Under the pieces are notes generated by a model, which was not told the origin of the DNA, did not search any database, and was given only the letters and a program-made list of their open reading frames with translations. 41,521 nucleotides of DNA from Deltaproteobacteria bacterium (lineage in GTDB: Bacteria; Desulfobacterota; GWC2-55-46; DRQE01), in contig WGEY01000049.1 of assembly GCA_015492495.1 (NCBI GenBank), forward strand, positions 1 to 41,521, read 5' to 3'. This document shows, piece after piece, positions 19,267 to 26,959 of this stretch. The position numbers and the translations under genes were made by a program. The stretch's first letter is position 1, and each line of letters opens with the position of its first letter.

Positions 19267-20358
19267 ATGAAGTGTTTCAGGATACTGGTCCTTCCGGGAG
19301 ACGGCATAGGCCCGGAGATAATGAGGGAGGCCACAAAGATACTGCTTGCGGCCGGCAAGCGGCACTGCGTTGAGTTCGATATAGTCGAGGCCGCTGTGGG
19401 AGGTGCCTCGATAGACGAGCACGGCGTACCCCTTACGGATGAGGTGCTGAGGATGGCGCTCGACAGCGACGCCGTGCTGCTCGGTGCGGTGGGCGGCCCG
19501 AAGTGGGAGTCGCTCGACTACGGTGTGAGGCCTGAGAGGGCTCTCCTCAGGCTGCGCAAGGAGCTCGGACTCTTTGCGAACCTCAGACCGGCGAAGGTTT
19601 ACTCCCCGCTTGTCGATTCATCGACGCTCAAAAGGGAGGTGGTCGAAGGGGTCGACCTCATTGTGGTGAGGGAGCTTACAGGCGGGCTTTACTTCGGTAC
19701 TCCACGCGGGGTTGAGCGGCTACCTGACGGGACGGAAAGGGGGGTGAACACCCTCGTCTATACGACCCCGGAGATAGAGAGAATAGCCCGTGTTGCATTT
19801 GACGTGGCCCGGAAGAGGAATAAAAGGCTTACGAGCGTCGACAAGGCCAATGTCCTTGAGACCACCGAGCTCTGGCGCAAGGTGGTGACCGATGTGTCAC
19901 AGTATTACCCGGATGTCGAGCTCAGCCACATGTATGTGGACAACTGCGCCATGCAGCTTGTAAGGGATCCGGCACAGTTCGACGTGATAGTTACAGAAAA
20001 CACCTTCGGCGACATCCTCTCCGACGAGGCCGCCATGCTCACCGGCTCCATAGGCATGCTGCCGTCCGCAAGCCTCGGCCGGGACAGCCGGGCGATGTAC
20101 GAGCCCATCCACGGAAGCGCCCCAGACATCGCCGGCCGGGATGTCGCAAACCCCATAGCCACCATCCTATCGGTGGCCATGATGCTCAAGTACTCCTTTG
20201 ACATGCAGGGCGCTTCGGCAGAGATCGAGAAGGCGGTGGAGGTCGTCCTGGAGAAGGGTTACCGCACCCCGGACATATACACCAAAGGAACGAGAAGGAT
20301 CGGGTGCAGCGAGATGGGTAATATCATATTGGATGAGCTCGAGGCAGTGGCTATTTAG
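19267..20358 (+). CDS. leuB: 3-isopropylmalate dehydrogenase
   Basis: LeuB oxidatively decarboxylates 3-isopropylmalate with NAD+ to 2-ketoisocaproate, the leucine precursor. Signature segments are [14 protein letters not shown] (residues 6-19), [19 protein letters not shown] with its substrate-binding Arg, [33 protein letters not shown], and the NAD-binding HGSAPDIAG. Length is 363 aa, normal. GGAGGAG lies 7 nt before ATG 19267, directly after the preceding stop. It is the last gene of the operon; a hairpin and a convergent gene follow. Confidence 0.97.
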   Translation: MKCFRILVLPGDGIGPEIMREATKILLAAGKRHCVEFDIVEAAVGGASIDEHGVPLTDEVLRMALDSDAVLLGAVGGPKWESLDYGVRPERALLRLRKELGLFANLRPAKVYSPLVDSSTLKREVVEGVDLIVVRELTGGLYFGTPRGVERLPDGTERGVNTLVYTTPEIERIARVAFDVARKRNKRLTSVDKANVLETTELWRKVVTDVSQYYPDVELSHMYVDNCAMQLVRDPAQFDVIVTENTFGDILSDEAAMLTGSIGMLPSASLGRDSRAMYEPIHGSAPDIAGRDVANPIATILSVAMMLKYSFDMQGASAEIEKAVEVVLEKGYRTPDIYTKGTRRIGCSEMGNIILDELEAVAI

Positions 20359-20420
20359 AGGCGGCCGCTTCCCGATAGAATACTTCCGTACATTTGAGTG
20401 GCTGTCAGCCTGTTGACGGA

Positions 20421-20446
20421 ATCGAAGCCAGCTGAGTGGCTTCGAT
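20421..20446. terminator. hairpin between convergent leuB and phosphoesterase genes
   Basis: ATCGAAGCCA (20421-20430) and TGGCTTCGAT (20437-20446) form a perfect 10-bp stem with a 6-nt loop, just before the 3' end of the opposing gene. No T-run follows on either strand, so it may mark 3' ends or cooperate with Rho rather than act as a classic intrinsic terminator. Confidence 0.5.
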
Positions 20447-20447
20447 C

Positions 20448-21695
20448 TTACCCCAGTGCGCCGTTCCATACCTCGAACCTCCTGCTGCCCCTTTCCTCGT
20501 CGAGGTAGAACGCTATGAAGGTCAGCACGTGCCAGCTCGTGAACTCGTAGTTTTCGCGGTCAAAGGCGGCCTTGACATGCACCTTCCTCCACGTCCCGGT
20601 GTTGAAGTATGTCTTTTGAAGAAGACCGGACTCGAGCGGCACGAGGTCCAGGGGGTCTATCCTGTATGAGTGGGTGTGGCCGTACAATACGAACTCGGCC
20701 TCGTTTCTCCGCAGGTGCTCCTCGTTGTAGGCCCTTTCACGGTAATACTCGTCCTCCTTCTGGAACTTCCTCATGGGTATGTTGGCAAGATCCCTGAAGG
20801 ACATGTACTTGGTTATCTTGAGTCCCATATCGAGGGCATCCACCACGTCGAGCTGCCACGGCTTGTCGTGCGCCCTTACGAAGTCGATCTCGAGGAAGTC
20901 ATCCACAAGGTCGTTCCAGGTCTCCTTGACCTCTTCGGCCACCTTTACGGAGACCGCCCTCTGGCAGACACCCTGCAGCCAGTGAGGTATGTCCACAAGG
21001 GGCCTCACGTTGTCTATCTCCCTCAGCATGGCGATGAGCTCTGGGTCCGTATCCTTCCCGATCCTGTTCTCCACGGCCACAGGGAGCCTGTTTACCAGGT
21101 CTATCACTATGGCATCCCCTATCGAGGAAGAGTCCCTGTCCCCGTCGAAGTTGAAGGGGTCGTATACATCCCCGTGGCGCGCGAATACCCGGTATCCGTC
21201 CCAGAACCTTTCTGTCTCAAAGGGCCTGTGCAGGTACCGGTTCGGTTCATCCAGCTCCATGAACCCCGATATCATCTCCCTCGTTTCGTCGTAGCGGTTT
21301 ATCAGCCAGTCATGGTTGCCTATGAAGTAGGAAAACCTTACCGGAACCCCCTTGAATTCCATGGTCTTCCTGAAGTCCTTCAGGTGGTTGATGGACTCGA
21401 CGTTCTGTGGATTCTCCGTAATCCTCCTGACTATCTCCAAGGTGTAGTCCTTGAGAGACCTCCCCCTTCCGTCCCTTTCACCCGGCTCCGACCATGGACG
21501 AACCTCCGACCTCAGCCAGTAATCGGACCTTATGACATCGAAGATGTCGCCCAGGAAGGCCACCTCGATGTCCACGGCCCCTGCAGCGTCGGCCATGTCC
21601 TCGAGGGCGCGGACGAACTTCCGGAACGCCCCCGGGTGAATGGTCTGGCCGGTTGTGCCGTCGGTCAGGTGGACGTCGCTCAGGAATACCAGCAT
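20448..21695 (-). CDS. calcineurin-like metallophosphoesterase
   Basis: This is a binuclear metal phosphoesterase by its motif series: SDVH (Asp7, His9), GD (49-50), GNHD (126-129), ARHGD (His174) and YGHTHS near the C-terminus. At 415 aa it is larger than typical family members because of a long insert between the HGD and GHTH motifs. No signal peptide or membrane helix is seen, so it is probably cytoplasmic. The substrate cannot be told from sequence. I chose ATG 21695, which begins MLVFLSDVHL and has AAGGAG 7 nt upstream; the frame extends further upstream but without conserved sequence. It lies downstream of the mrfA-like helicase. Confidence 0.85.
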   Translation of the reverse strand: MLVFLSDVHLTDGTTGQTIHPGAFRKFVRALEDMADAAGAVDIEVAFLGDIFDVIRSDYWLRSEVRPWSEPGERDGRGRSLKDYTLEIVRRITENPQNVESINHLKDFRKTMEFKGVPVRFSYFIGNHDWLINRYDETREMISGFMELDEPNRYLHRPFETERFWDGYRVFARHGDVYDPFNFDGDRDSSSIGDAIVIDLVNRLPVAVENRIGKDTDPELIAMLREIDNVRPLVDIPHWLQGVCQRAVSVKVAEEVKETWNDLVDDFLEIDFVRAHDKPWQLDVVDALDMGLKITKYMSFRDLANIPMRKFQKEDEYYRERAYNEEHLRRNEAEFVLYGHTHSYRIDPLDLVPLESGLLQKTYFNTGTWRKVHVKAAFDRENYEFTSWHVLTFIAFYLDEERGSRRFEVWNGALG

Positions 21696-21797
21696 GTCGA
21701 GTCTCCTTTCTGCCGTTCGCAAGCCGTCCTTTCGGCCGGGCCCACCTTGCCTGGAAGAATGAGGGATGCGCCCTTTGCGACAGCCGTGTCCATACAC

Positions 21798-21826
21798 AGC
21801 AGACTACAAAACACGGTGCTTGTCAA
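21798..21826 (-). promoter_or_regulatory. weak candidate promoter for the phosphoesterase
   Basis: On the minus strand a perfect TTGACA (21826-21821) is followed after 17 bp by TCTGCT (21803-21798), a poor -10. It lies in the 184-nt gap between the helicase and the phosphoesterase. It would give the phosphoesterase its own transcript. Confidence 0.3.
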
Positions 21827-21879
21827 CCCGGAGGGCTGTCCTAAAACGGCTTGGCCGGACCGAAGCGCCCCGCGGAGCC

Positions 21880-24147
21880 TCATCCGCTCTTCAACCAGTG
21901 CCTTAGTATGACTATCGCCGCCCTCTTGTCCAGAGGTTCGTTGTTGTTTCCGCAGTGCGGATCCTGTGTGCACGACGGGCACGACACCTTGCACGGGCAG
22001 TCCTCCATGAGCCTGAGCGTGGAGGAGAACCACTCCTCCACGACCTCGTAACCCCTGTGTGTGAGCCCGACGCCGCCTTCATGGCCGTCGTATATGAATA
22101 CCGCGGGTGATTCGAGTTCAGGGTTGAAGGTGTAACTCACACCGCCGAGGTCGGTCCTGTCGCACATGGCATAGAGCGGCAGCGCCGCTATGGCCGAGTG
22201 TTCGAGCGCATGGAGCCCGCCGGCAACGCTGTAGCCAAGCCCCCTTGCCTCGTCGAGTACGGCCCCATCCACCTCCATCCAGATCCCCTTTGTGGTGAAG
22301 ACCTGGGGCGGCAGCTCGAGCGGGTATTCGTCAATGACCTTTCTCGTGTAGATATCCTTTTTCCTGTAGCCGAGAACGCTCTCCGTTATCCTCAGGTCCC
22401 CCATGTTGACTTCAAGGTTCAGCACCCTCTTTTTACCCTCCACCGAGAGGATCTCGGTCTCCTCCTCGGATATGGGGGTCGTGTAGTAGCTCACGTCAGC
22501 CCTGGTGCAGACCACCTCCTTTTCCCCCATGTGCAGGCCGAGGACCCTGTACTGGCTTCCCCTGTGAAGGTATATCGCCCCCGGGTGCAGCTCCCTGAGG
22601 ACGCGTGAGGAGCTCGACTCTCCGAGCAGCTGTCCGTCCTCTGTGAATATCCGGTATACCGTCCCGGTGCCCCTTATGGAGACCTCCCTGTGCGGGTAGC
22701 GTCTCTTGGGGTTCCACGTCTTCTTGACCCTTGAGAACCAGATCTTATTCGTCCTCGCAAGCTCTGCAAGCACCGGTTCGATGGTCTCGATGTCATAAGC
22801 GTACTCGTCGGGGCCTATGGGGAACTCGGCCACGGCACACTTGAGATGGGCCTCGAGGATCGGACGGTTCTTGATATCGAGAACCGCGGCCTCGACGCTC
22901 CTTCTGAAGAAGTCCTTGGGATGGCGCATGAAGTACTGGTCCAGCGCATCCTCCAATGCTACCATTATTATAAGTGAATCCCTGCCTTTCCTGCCCACGC
23001 GGCCGGCCCTCTGCCACGTGGAGCTTATGGTCCCCGGATACCCCACGAGTATGCAGACATCAAGGCCGCCTATGTCCACGCCGAGCTCGAGAGCGCTCGT
23101 GGATATGACGCCGGAAAGTTCGCCCTCGAAGAGCCTGCGCTCTATATCCCGCCTTTCCTCGGGCAGGTAGCCGGCGCGGTAGGAGCTTATCCTGTCACCC
23201 ATCTCCGGGGCGCTGCCCACGACCCATGTGTGCATGAGCTCGGTTATCTTCCTCGCCTTTGTGAACGCTATGGTCTTGAAGCCCGCTCTTACCGACTCGA
23301 TGAAGAGTTTTGTGGCGAGTGAATACGGACTGATCCCTTCTGCCGGATTCAGGAAGAGGAAGTTTCTCTTTCCCATGGGCGCACCGCTGCGGTCTATGAC
23401 CTCGAAGTCGAGCCCCGTAAGGAGTGTCGCGAGCTCACCGGGGTTGGCTATGGTCGCCGAGCAGGAGATGAACGTCGGGGTCGAGCCGTAGCGGTGCGCG
23501 ATCCTCCTGAGCCTTCGCATAACCTGCGCCACGTGGGAGCCGAGCACCCCCCTGTAGGTGTGTATCTCGTCTATTATTACGTACTTTAGGTTAGCAAACA
23601 GCCTCTCCCACTTCTCGTGGAAGGCGCAGATGCCGAGGTGCAGCATGTCGGGGTTGGTGAAGACGACCGAGGGCGGACGTTCGCGCATCTTTTTTCGCCG
23701 GTACTGGGTGGTGTCGCCGTCGTATATGCCGCAGGCGTTCTCAATGGGAAGGGGTTCCATTAGCTTTTTGAGTGCCTTGAGCTGGTCCTGCTCGAGCCCC
23801 TTGAGCGGAAAGATGTAAAGCGAGTGTGCAGTTGGATCGTCGAGTATGGACTCGACCACCGGTATATTGTAGACGAGGCTCTTTCCGCTTGCCGTGGGTG
23901 TCATGACCACGACGTTACGGCCTTCCCTTACGAGGTCGATCCCCCTGGCCTGGTGCGTGTAGAGCCTTTTGACGCCAAGTCCTTCAAGGGCCCTTTCGAG
24001 CGCCGCGGAGAGGGGGCTTCTGGTCCTGCCGTAGGAGGCGTTCTTAGCCGGCAGGAGCTCATGGTGGATGAAGTCCCTGATGTCCCTTCTCTTCTTGAGT
24101 TCCCTTACGAACGAGTCCATGGACATGGGATTGTGCCGGAGGATCAT
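21880..24147 (-). CDS. mrfA: MrfA/YprA-type DEAD/H-box helicase with C-terminal zinc domain
   Basis: This is a superfamily 2 ATP-dependent helicase. It has Walker A TASGKS (residues 85-90), a DEIH Walker B box (about 193-196), SATIANP (motif III), STSALELGVDIGGLD and QRAGRVGRKG (motif VI). The C-terminal DUF1998-type region has IYDGHEGGVGL and a four-cysteine cluster, CPCKVSCPSC then C before GNNNEPLDK (about 716-731). This architecture and the length of 755 aa match Bacillus MrfA, which takes part in repair of mitomycin C damage. The start ATG 24147 overlaps the resB stop (ATGA). No MrfB-like exonuclease is seen next to it. The symbol is by family resemblance. Confidence 0.88.
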   Translation of the reverse strand: MILRHNPMSMDSFVRELKKRRDIRDFIHHELLPAKNASYGRTRSPLSAALERALEGLGVKRLYTHQARGIDLVREGRNVVVMTPTASGKSLVYNIPVVESILDDPTAHSLYIFPLKGLEQDQLKALKKLMEPLPIENACGIYDGDTTQYRRKKMRERPPSVVFTNPDMLHLGICAFHEKWERLFANLKYVIIDEIHTYRGVLGSHVAQVMRRLRRIAHRYGSTPTFISCSATIANPGELATLLTGLDFEVIDRSGAPMGKRNFLFLNPAEGISPYSLATKLFIESVRAGFKTIAFTKARKITELMHTWVVGSAPEMGDRISSYRAGYLPEERRDIERRLFEGELSGVISTSALELGVDIGGLDVCILVGYPGTISSTWQRAGRVGRKGRDSLIIMVALEDALDQYFMRHPKDFFRRSVEAAVLDIKNRPILEAHLKCAVAEFPIGPDEYAYDIETIEPVLAELARTNKIWFSRVKKTWNPKRRYPHREVSIRGTGTVYRIFTEDGQLLGESSSSRVLRELHPGAIYLHRGSQYRVLGLHMGEKEVVCTRADVSYYTTPISEEETEILSVEGKKRVLNLEVNMGDLRITESVLGYRKKDIYTRKVIDEYPLELPPQVFTTKGIWMEVDGAVLDEARGLGYSVAGGLHALEHSAIAALPLYAMCDRTDLGGVSYTFNPELESPAVFIYDGHEGGVGLTHRGYEVVEEWFSSTLRLMEDCPCKVSCPSCTQDPHCGNNNEPLDKRAAIVILRHWLKSG

Positions 24148-25547
24148 GACCGGACACCAGGGAGGTGGTGAGAAAGCCTCCTTATGACCCTCGCTGGATC
24201 CGCTCCGAGCCCCTTTGACCTTATGGATATCAAAAGGGAGGTGGTGCCGTCTCTCTCCTCGACCCTGTAGGCAAGCTCGTACCACCTTCCGAAGCACCTG
24301 AGCGTCATCACCGCAAAGACTATGGATCCCGCGACCCACAGGATCGGCACCCCGGGGTCGTAACGGTAGCTCAGTACGGACGACTCCTCGAAGTCCACAA
24401 GGGAAAGCTTACTTTTCCCTACGCGTATGTGTCCGTTGAGCACGAGCCTTCCGAGCTCTTCGGTCTTTCCTCCAGAAAGCCTCTTTACCGTTACAAAAGG
24501 GGTTATCTTGTCGGTCGTTCCGTCGAGCCTGAAAAGCGTTCCGGTCCTCAGCGGGCCGAAGCGAAGCGTCCCTATGGAGGGGATGTCGACCTTTTTGCCG
24601 GCCTCGGCCTCGACGAGCCTTTCCCCGACCCGGAGTTTCAGCCTCTGTTCGTAGGCGAGCTGGTAGAATGTGTAGCCCTCGAACCTGAGAGGATCGTTCA
24701 CCTCTATCTTTTTTTCGTAGAGCGTCGAGCCGTCTCGTACGACCCTGAGGCGTGAGAACCAGTCCTTGGGAAAGAACGAGTCTTCGTCGAGCCTGTAGGA
24801 GAGGTCCTTCCAGCCCAGGGCGATGGCGACCCTTGAACGCTTGTCCTTCGGGTAGTCGAGTCGGGGTGACTCGGTGTACTCGGTTATGAACTCGTCGAGG
24901 ACGAGCTTGAAGCCAGGTGGGGAGTGGTCGCTCGGGACCAGCCAGCCGCGGTTTTCCGGCATTGTGGAGACTATCTCCACCTCTTCGCCCGGCCTGAGTG
25001 TGATTATGCCTTCCCTGACAAAGAGGCCCGAGATGAAAAAACCCACGAAGCTTATGGCTATGCCGGCGTGGTAGAGCCATGTGAGCCACCTGTAGGAGAG
25101 CCCCTTCTCCATCACCGTCCAGTCCGTTCCGGTACGCAGCACCTTGAAGCGCATCTTCCTTGTAAGTATCCTCGATACCTCCTCCTCTGCCTCCGCCCTC
25201 GTAAGGGCGAGGTGGACCGTGCAGTCGGGGCTGTAGGCCGCGGGGGCGGCACCCCTCCTTGCGCGTATCCTTAAGAACCTGTCGTACGTGCACACCGAGA
25301 CGTTCAGAAAGAGGACGAACGCCGGAACGAGGAACCACGGTGTGTTGAAGACGTCAAGGAGGTTGAAGAGCCTTACGGCCTCGAGGAACCTGCCGCCGGC
25401 CTTCTCGTATTCGTTGATGTCGCCGCCCTGGGGGAAGATGGTTCCTATCACGTAGAATATACACAGCACACCCAGCACATAGACCGAGGTCCTCAGGGAT
25501 GAGAGCTTGCGGTAGAGTAAACTTAAGAATCGATTACTGCCGGCCAT
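24144..25547 (-). CDS. resB: cytochrome c biogenesis protein ResB
   Basis: ResB (Ccs1) forms with CcsA the System II complex that carries haem across the inner membrane and attaches it to apocytochrome c. The 467-aa protein has three N-terminal membrane helices (about 18-38, 72-92 and 160-182), a long periplasmic beta-rich domain containing the PLRFEGYTFYQLAYEQ segment, and a fourth helix near residue 415 (VPILWVAGSIVFAVMTL). It starts 3 nt after ccsA and overlaps the helicase gene by 4 nt, so ccsA-resB-helicase is one transcription unit. Confidence 0.92.
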   Translation of the reverse strand: MAGSNRFLSLLYRKLSSLRTSVYVLGVLCIFYVIGTIFPQGGDINEYEKAGGRFLEAVRLFNLLDVFNTPWFLVPAFVLFLNVSVCTYDRFLRIRARRGAAPAAYSPDCTVHLALTRAEAEEEVSRILTRKMRFKVLRTGTDWTVMEKGLSYRWLTWLYHAGIAISFVGFFISGLFVREGIITLRPGEEVEIVSTMPENRGWLVPSDHSPPGFKLVLDEFITEYTESPRLDYPKDKRSRVAIALGWKDLSYRLDEDSFFPKDWFSRLRVVRDGSTLYEKKIEVNDPLRFEGYTFYQLAYEQRLKLRVGERLVEAEAGKKVDIPSIGTLRFGPLRTGTLFRLDGTTDKITPFVTVKRLSGGKTEELGRLVLNGHIRVGKSKLSLVDFEESSVLSYRYDPGVPILWVAGSIVFAVMTLRCFGRWYELAYRVEERDGTTSLLISIRSKGLGADPARVIRRLSHHLPGVRS

Positions 25548-25550
25548 AGG

Positions 25551-26435
25551 TCACACCGCGTACAGGTGAAGGCTCGGTATGCCAAGGAGCTTGGCGAGCC
25601 AGTTGACACCGAGAAAGGTCATCATCATGCAGACAAAGCCCAGGATGTTCAGCGCCGAGGCGACATTTCCACGCCACTTCGGTATTGACATGGCATGAAG
25701 GTACATTGTGAACACACTCCATGTTATCAGCGACCATGTCTCCTTGGGGTCCCAGCTCCAGTACCTGCCCCAGGCCTCGTTCGCCCATGCCGCGCCGGAG
25801 AATATGGCGAAGGTCAGGAGCGGGAAGCCGAAGAGCACCAGGTTGAACGCCGTACCCCTGAACTCTCTGATGTTGGAACGCGTGAGGCCGAAGACCTCGT
25901 CCGCGCCCCTGTTCAAGAACGGTTTTACAATCAGGTAGGTCACCTCGATCGAAGAGCTTACAACGAATACCGCGTAGGAGAAGAACGCCAGCACCACGTG
26001 CCACTCGAACCAGTAGCTCTGAAGCGGCGGGGAGAGGGGAGGCACTGCCGGGCTCCTTGACAGAAGCGCATAAAAACAGGCGCCGGAGGAAAGGGCGGCG
26101 ACGAAGGTAGCCGGAAGGTAGATATCCCGCCACTTTCTCGATACCACGAGGTAGGTGAGCACGGCCGTGCACGCAAACCAGGAAAGGCTCTCATAGAGTG
26201 TCTGAAACGGGGCCCTGCCTCCCTCGAATATGCGTAGCGCTATCCATCCAAGGTGCAGGATCATCCCGGCCCACATCATGCCTTGAGCCGCCCTGCCTAT
26301 ACCCACACGGCGGGTCAATATGTGGAAGAGCAGGACAAGCGCGCTGAATGCATAGACAAGCGCCACGAGCCAGAACAGCCTGACCTCCACCGTGAGGAGA
26401 TATGCGTCCCTCGAGAGTATAAGTTCCTGAGACAT
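25551..26435 (-). CDS. ccsA: cytochrome c biogenesis protein CcsA
   Basis: CcsA is the polytopic haem-handling subunit of System II cytochrome c biogenesis. The tryptophan-rich WWD-type motif WGRYWSWDPKETWSLITW, preceded by WANEAW, is present near residues 215-240, and conserved histidines lie in EWHVVLAFFSY and in TMYLHAM. About eight membrane helices are visible in 294 aa. The start ATG 26435 has no ribosome binding site, and the predicted transcription start is only 1-3 nt upstream, so translation may be leaderless. It is paired with resB, 3 nt downstream. Confidence 0.93.
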   Translation of the reverse strand: MSQELILSRDAYLLTVEVRLFWLVALVYAFSALVLLFHILTRRVGIGRAAQGMMWAGMILHLGWIALRIFEGGRAPFQTLYESLSWFACTAVLTYLVVSRKWRDIYLPATFVAALSSGACFYALLSRSPAVPPLSPPLQSYWFEWHVVLAFFSYAVFVVSSSIEVTYLIVKPFLNRGADEVFGLTRSNIREFRGTAFNLVLFGFPLLTFAIFSGAAWANEAWGRYWSWDPKETWSLITWSVFTMYLHAMSIPKWRGNVASALNILGFVCMMMTFLGVNWLAKLLGIPSLHLYAV

Positions 26436-26443
26436 AAGGATTA

Positions 26444-26472
26444 TTTATAGCATCTTGTGTTTGGTTTGACAA
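26444..26472 (-). promoter_or_regulatory. promoter of ccsA-resB-helicase (minus strand)
   Basis: On the minus strand TTGTCA (26472-26467) and TATAAA (26449-26444) are 17 bp apart. Transcription should begin near 26437, almost at the ccsA ATG (26435). Its -35 element overlaps that of the opposite promoter. Confidence 0.7.
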
Positions 26473-26494
26473 GCGGGTTGTTTAGGGTTACTAT
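26466..26494 (+). promoter_or_regulatory. promoter of the zinc-ribbon gene (plus strand)
   Basis: TTGACA (26466-26471) and TACTAT (26489-26494) are 17 bp apart, giving a start near 26501 and a leader of about 85 nt. Five of its -35 bases are shared with the divergent ccsA promoter. Confidence 0.65.
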
Positions 26495-26585
26495 TAATCA
26501 TAGTGTGCTTTGAAGCCCCGCGGTTGTGTGGGAACGTCGGCACAACAACAGATCTACAACTTTCATTGAAAGGGATATTCGCGTT

Positions 26586-26894
26586 ATGACCGTATTGAGA
26601 TGTCAGGGCTGCGGCCGTGAACTGCCGCGTGGCGGGTTGAAGTATATAGTGGAGCTTAAGAGCTTCGCCGACTTCGACGGCTACCTTGAGGAGTACCCCG
26701 GAGACATAGAGGACGGGATAGATGAACTTCTGGACGCCATGGAGGATGTAGACCCCAACACCCTGGAAGAGGACGTCTACATGGAACGTACGTACGTGGT
26801 CTGCAAGTTGTGCAGGGACAGGTTTGCAAGGGACCCTTTTCATGACAGCGGTTACGAGGAAGGGGAGTATGCCGCCAAGGGGACGCTGCATTGA
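26586..26894 (+). CDS. small acidic zinc-ribbon protein of unknown function
   Basis: A 102-aa protein with CxxC knuckles at both ends of its core: CQGCG (residues 6-10) and CKLCRDRF (about 76-83). This suggests one four-Cys zinc site bringing the two segments together. Between them is a strongly acidic stretch (EEYPGDIEDGIDELLDAMED). I do not recognise the family. ATG 26586 follows GAAAGGG at about 11 nt; an upstream GTG (26526) would add 20 residues that look unconserved. It is transcribed divergently from ccsA and converges with the pel operon end. No terminator is evident in the 65-nt gap that follows. Confidence 0.7.
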   Translation: MTVLRCQGCGRELPRGGLKYIVELKSFADFDGYLEEYPGDIEDGIDELLDAMEDVDPNTLEEDVYMERTYVVCKLCRDRFARDPFHDSGYEEGEYAAKGTLH

Positions 26895-26959
26895 CCACTG
26901 TACAAGGTTTTCCGTTCCGGTGACAGGTGAGAGCCTCTGATGTCGCGCCTCATGCGTGT

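Noticed and set aside
20421-20446. Classic intrinsic terminator for leuB
   Set aside because: The stem is perfect but neither strand has a following T-run, so I list it only as a terminator-like hairpin.
20670-21911. 413-codon plus-strand frame opposite the phosphoesterase
   Set aside because: It is antisense to a gene with intact catalytic motifs, and its translation is low-complexity and rich in Val, Pro and His, as expected for a shadow frame.
21880-24339. A longer helicase beginning 64 codons upstream of 24147
   Set aside because: The extra part lies in the resB coding sequence in another frame and shows no conserved sequence. The ATGA overlap at 24147 is the natural start.
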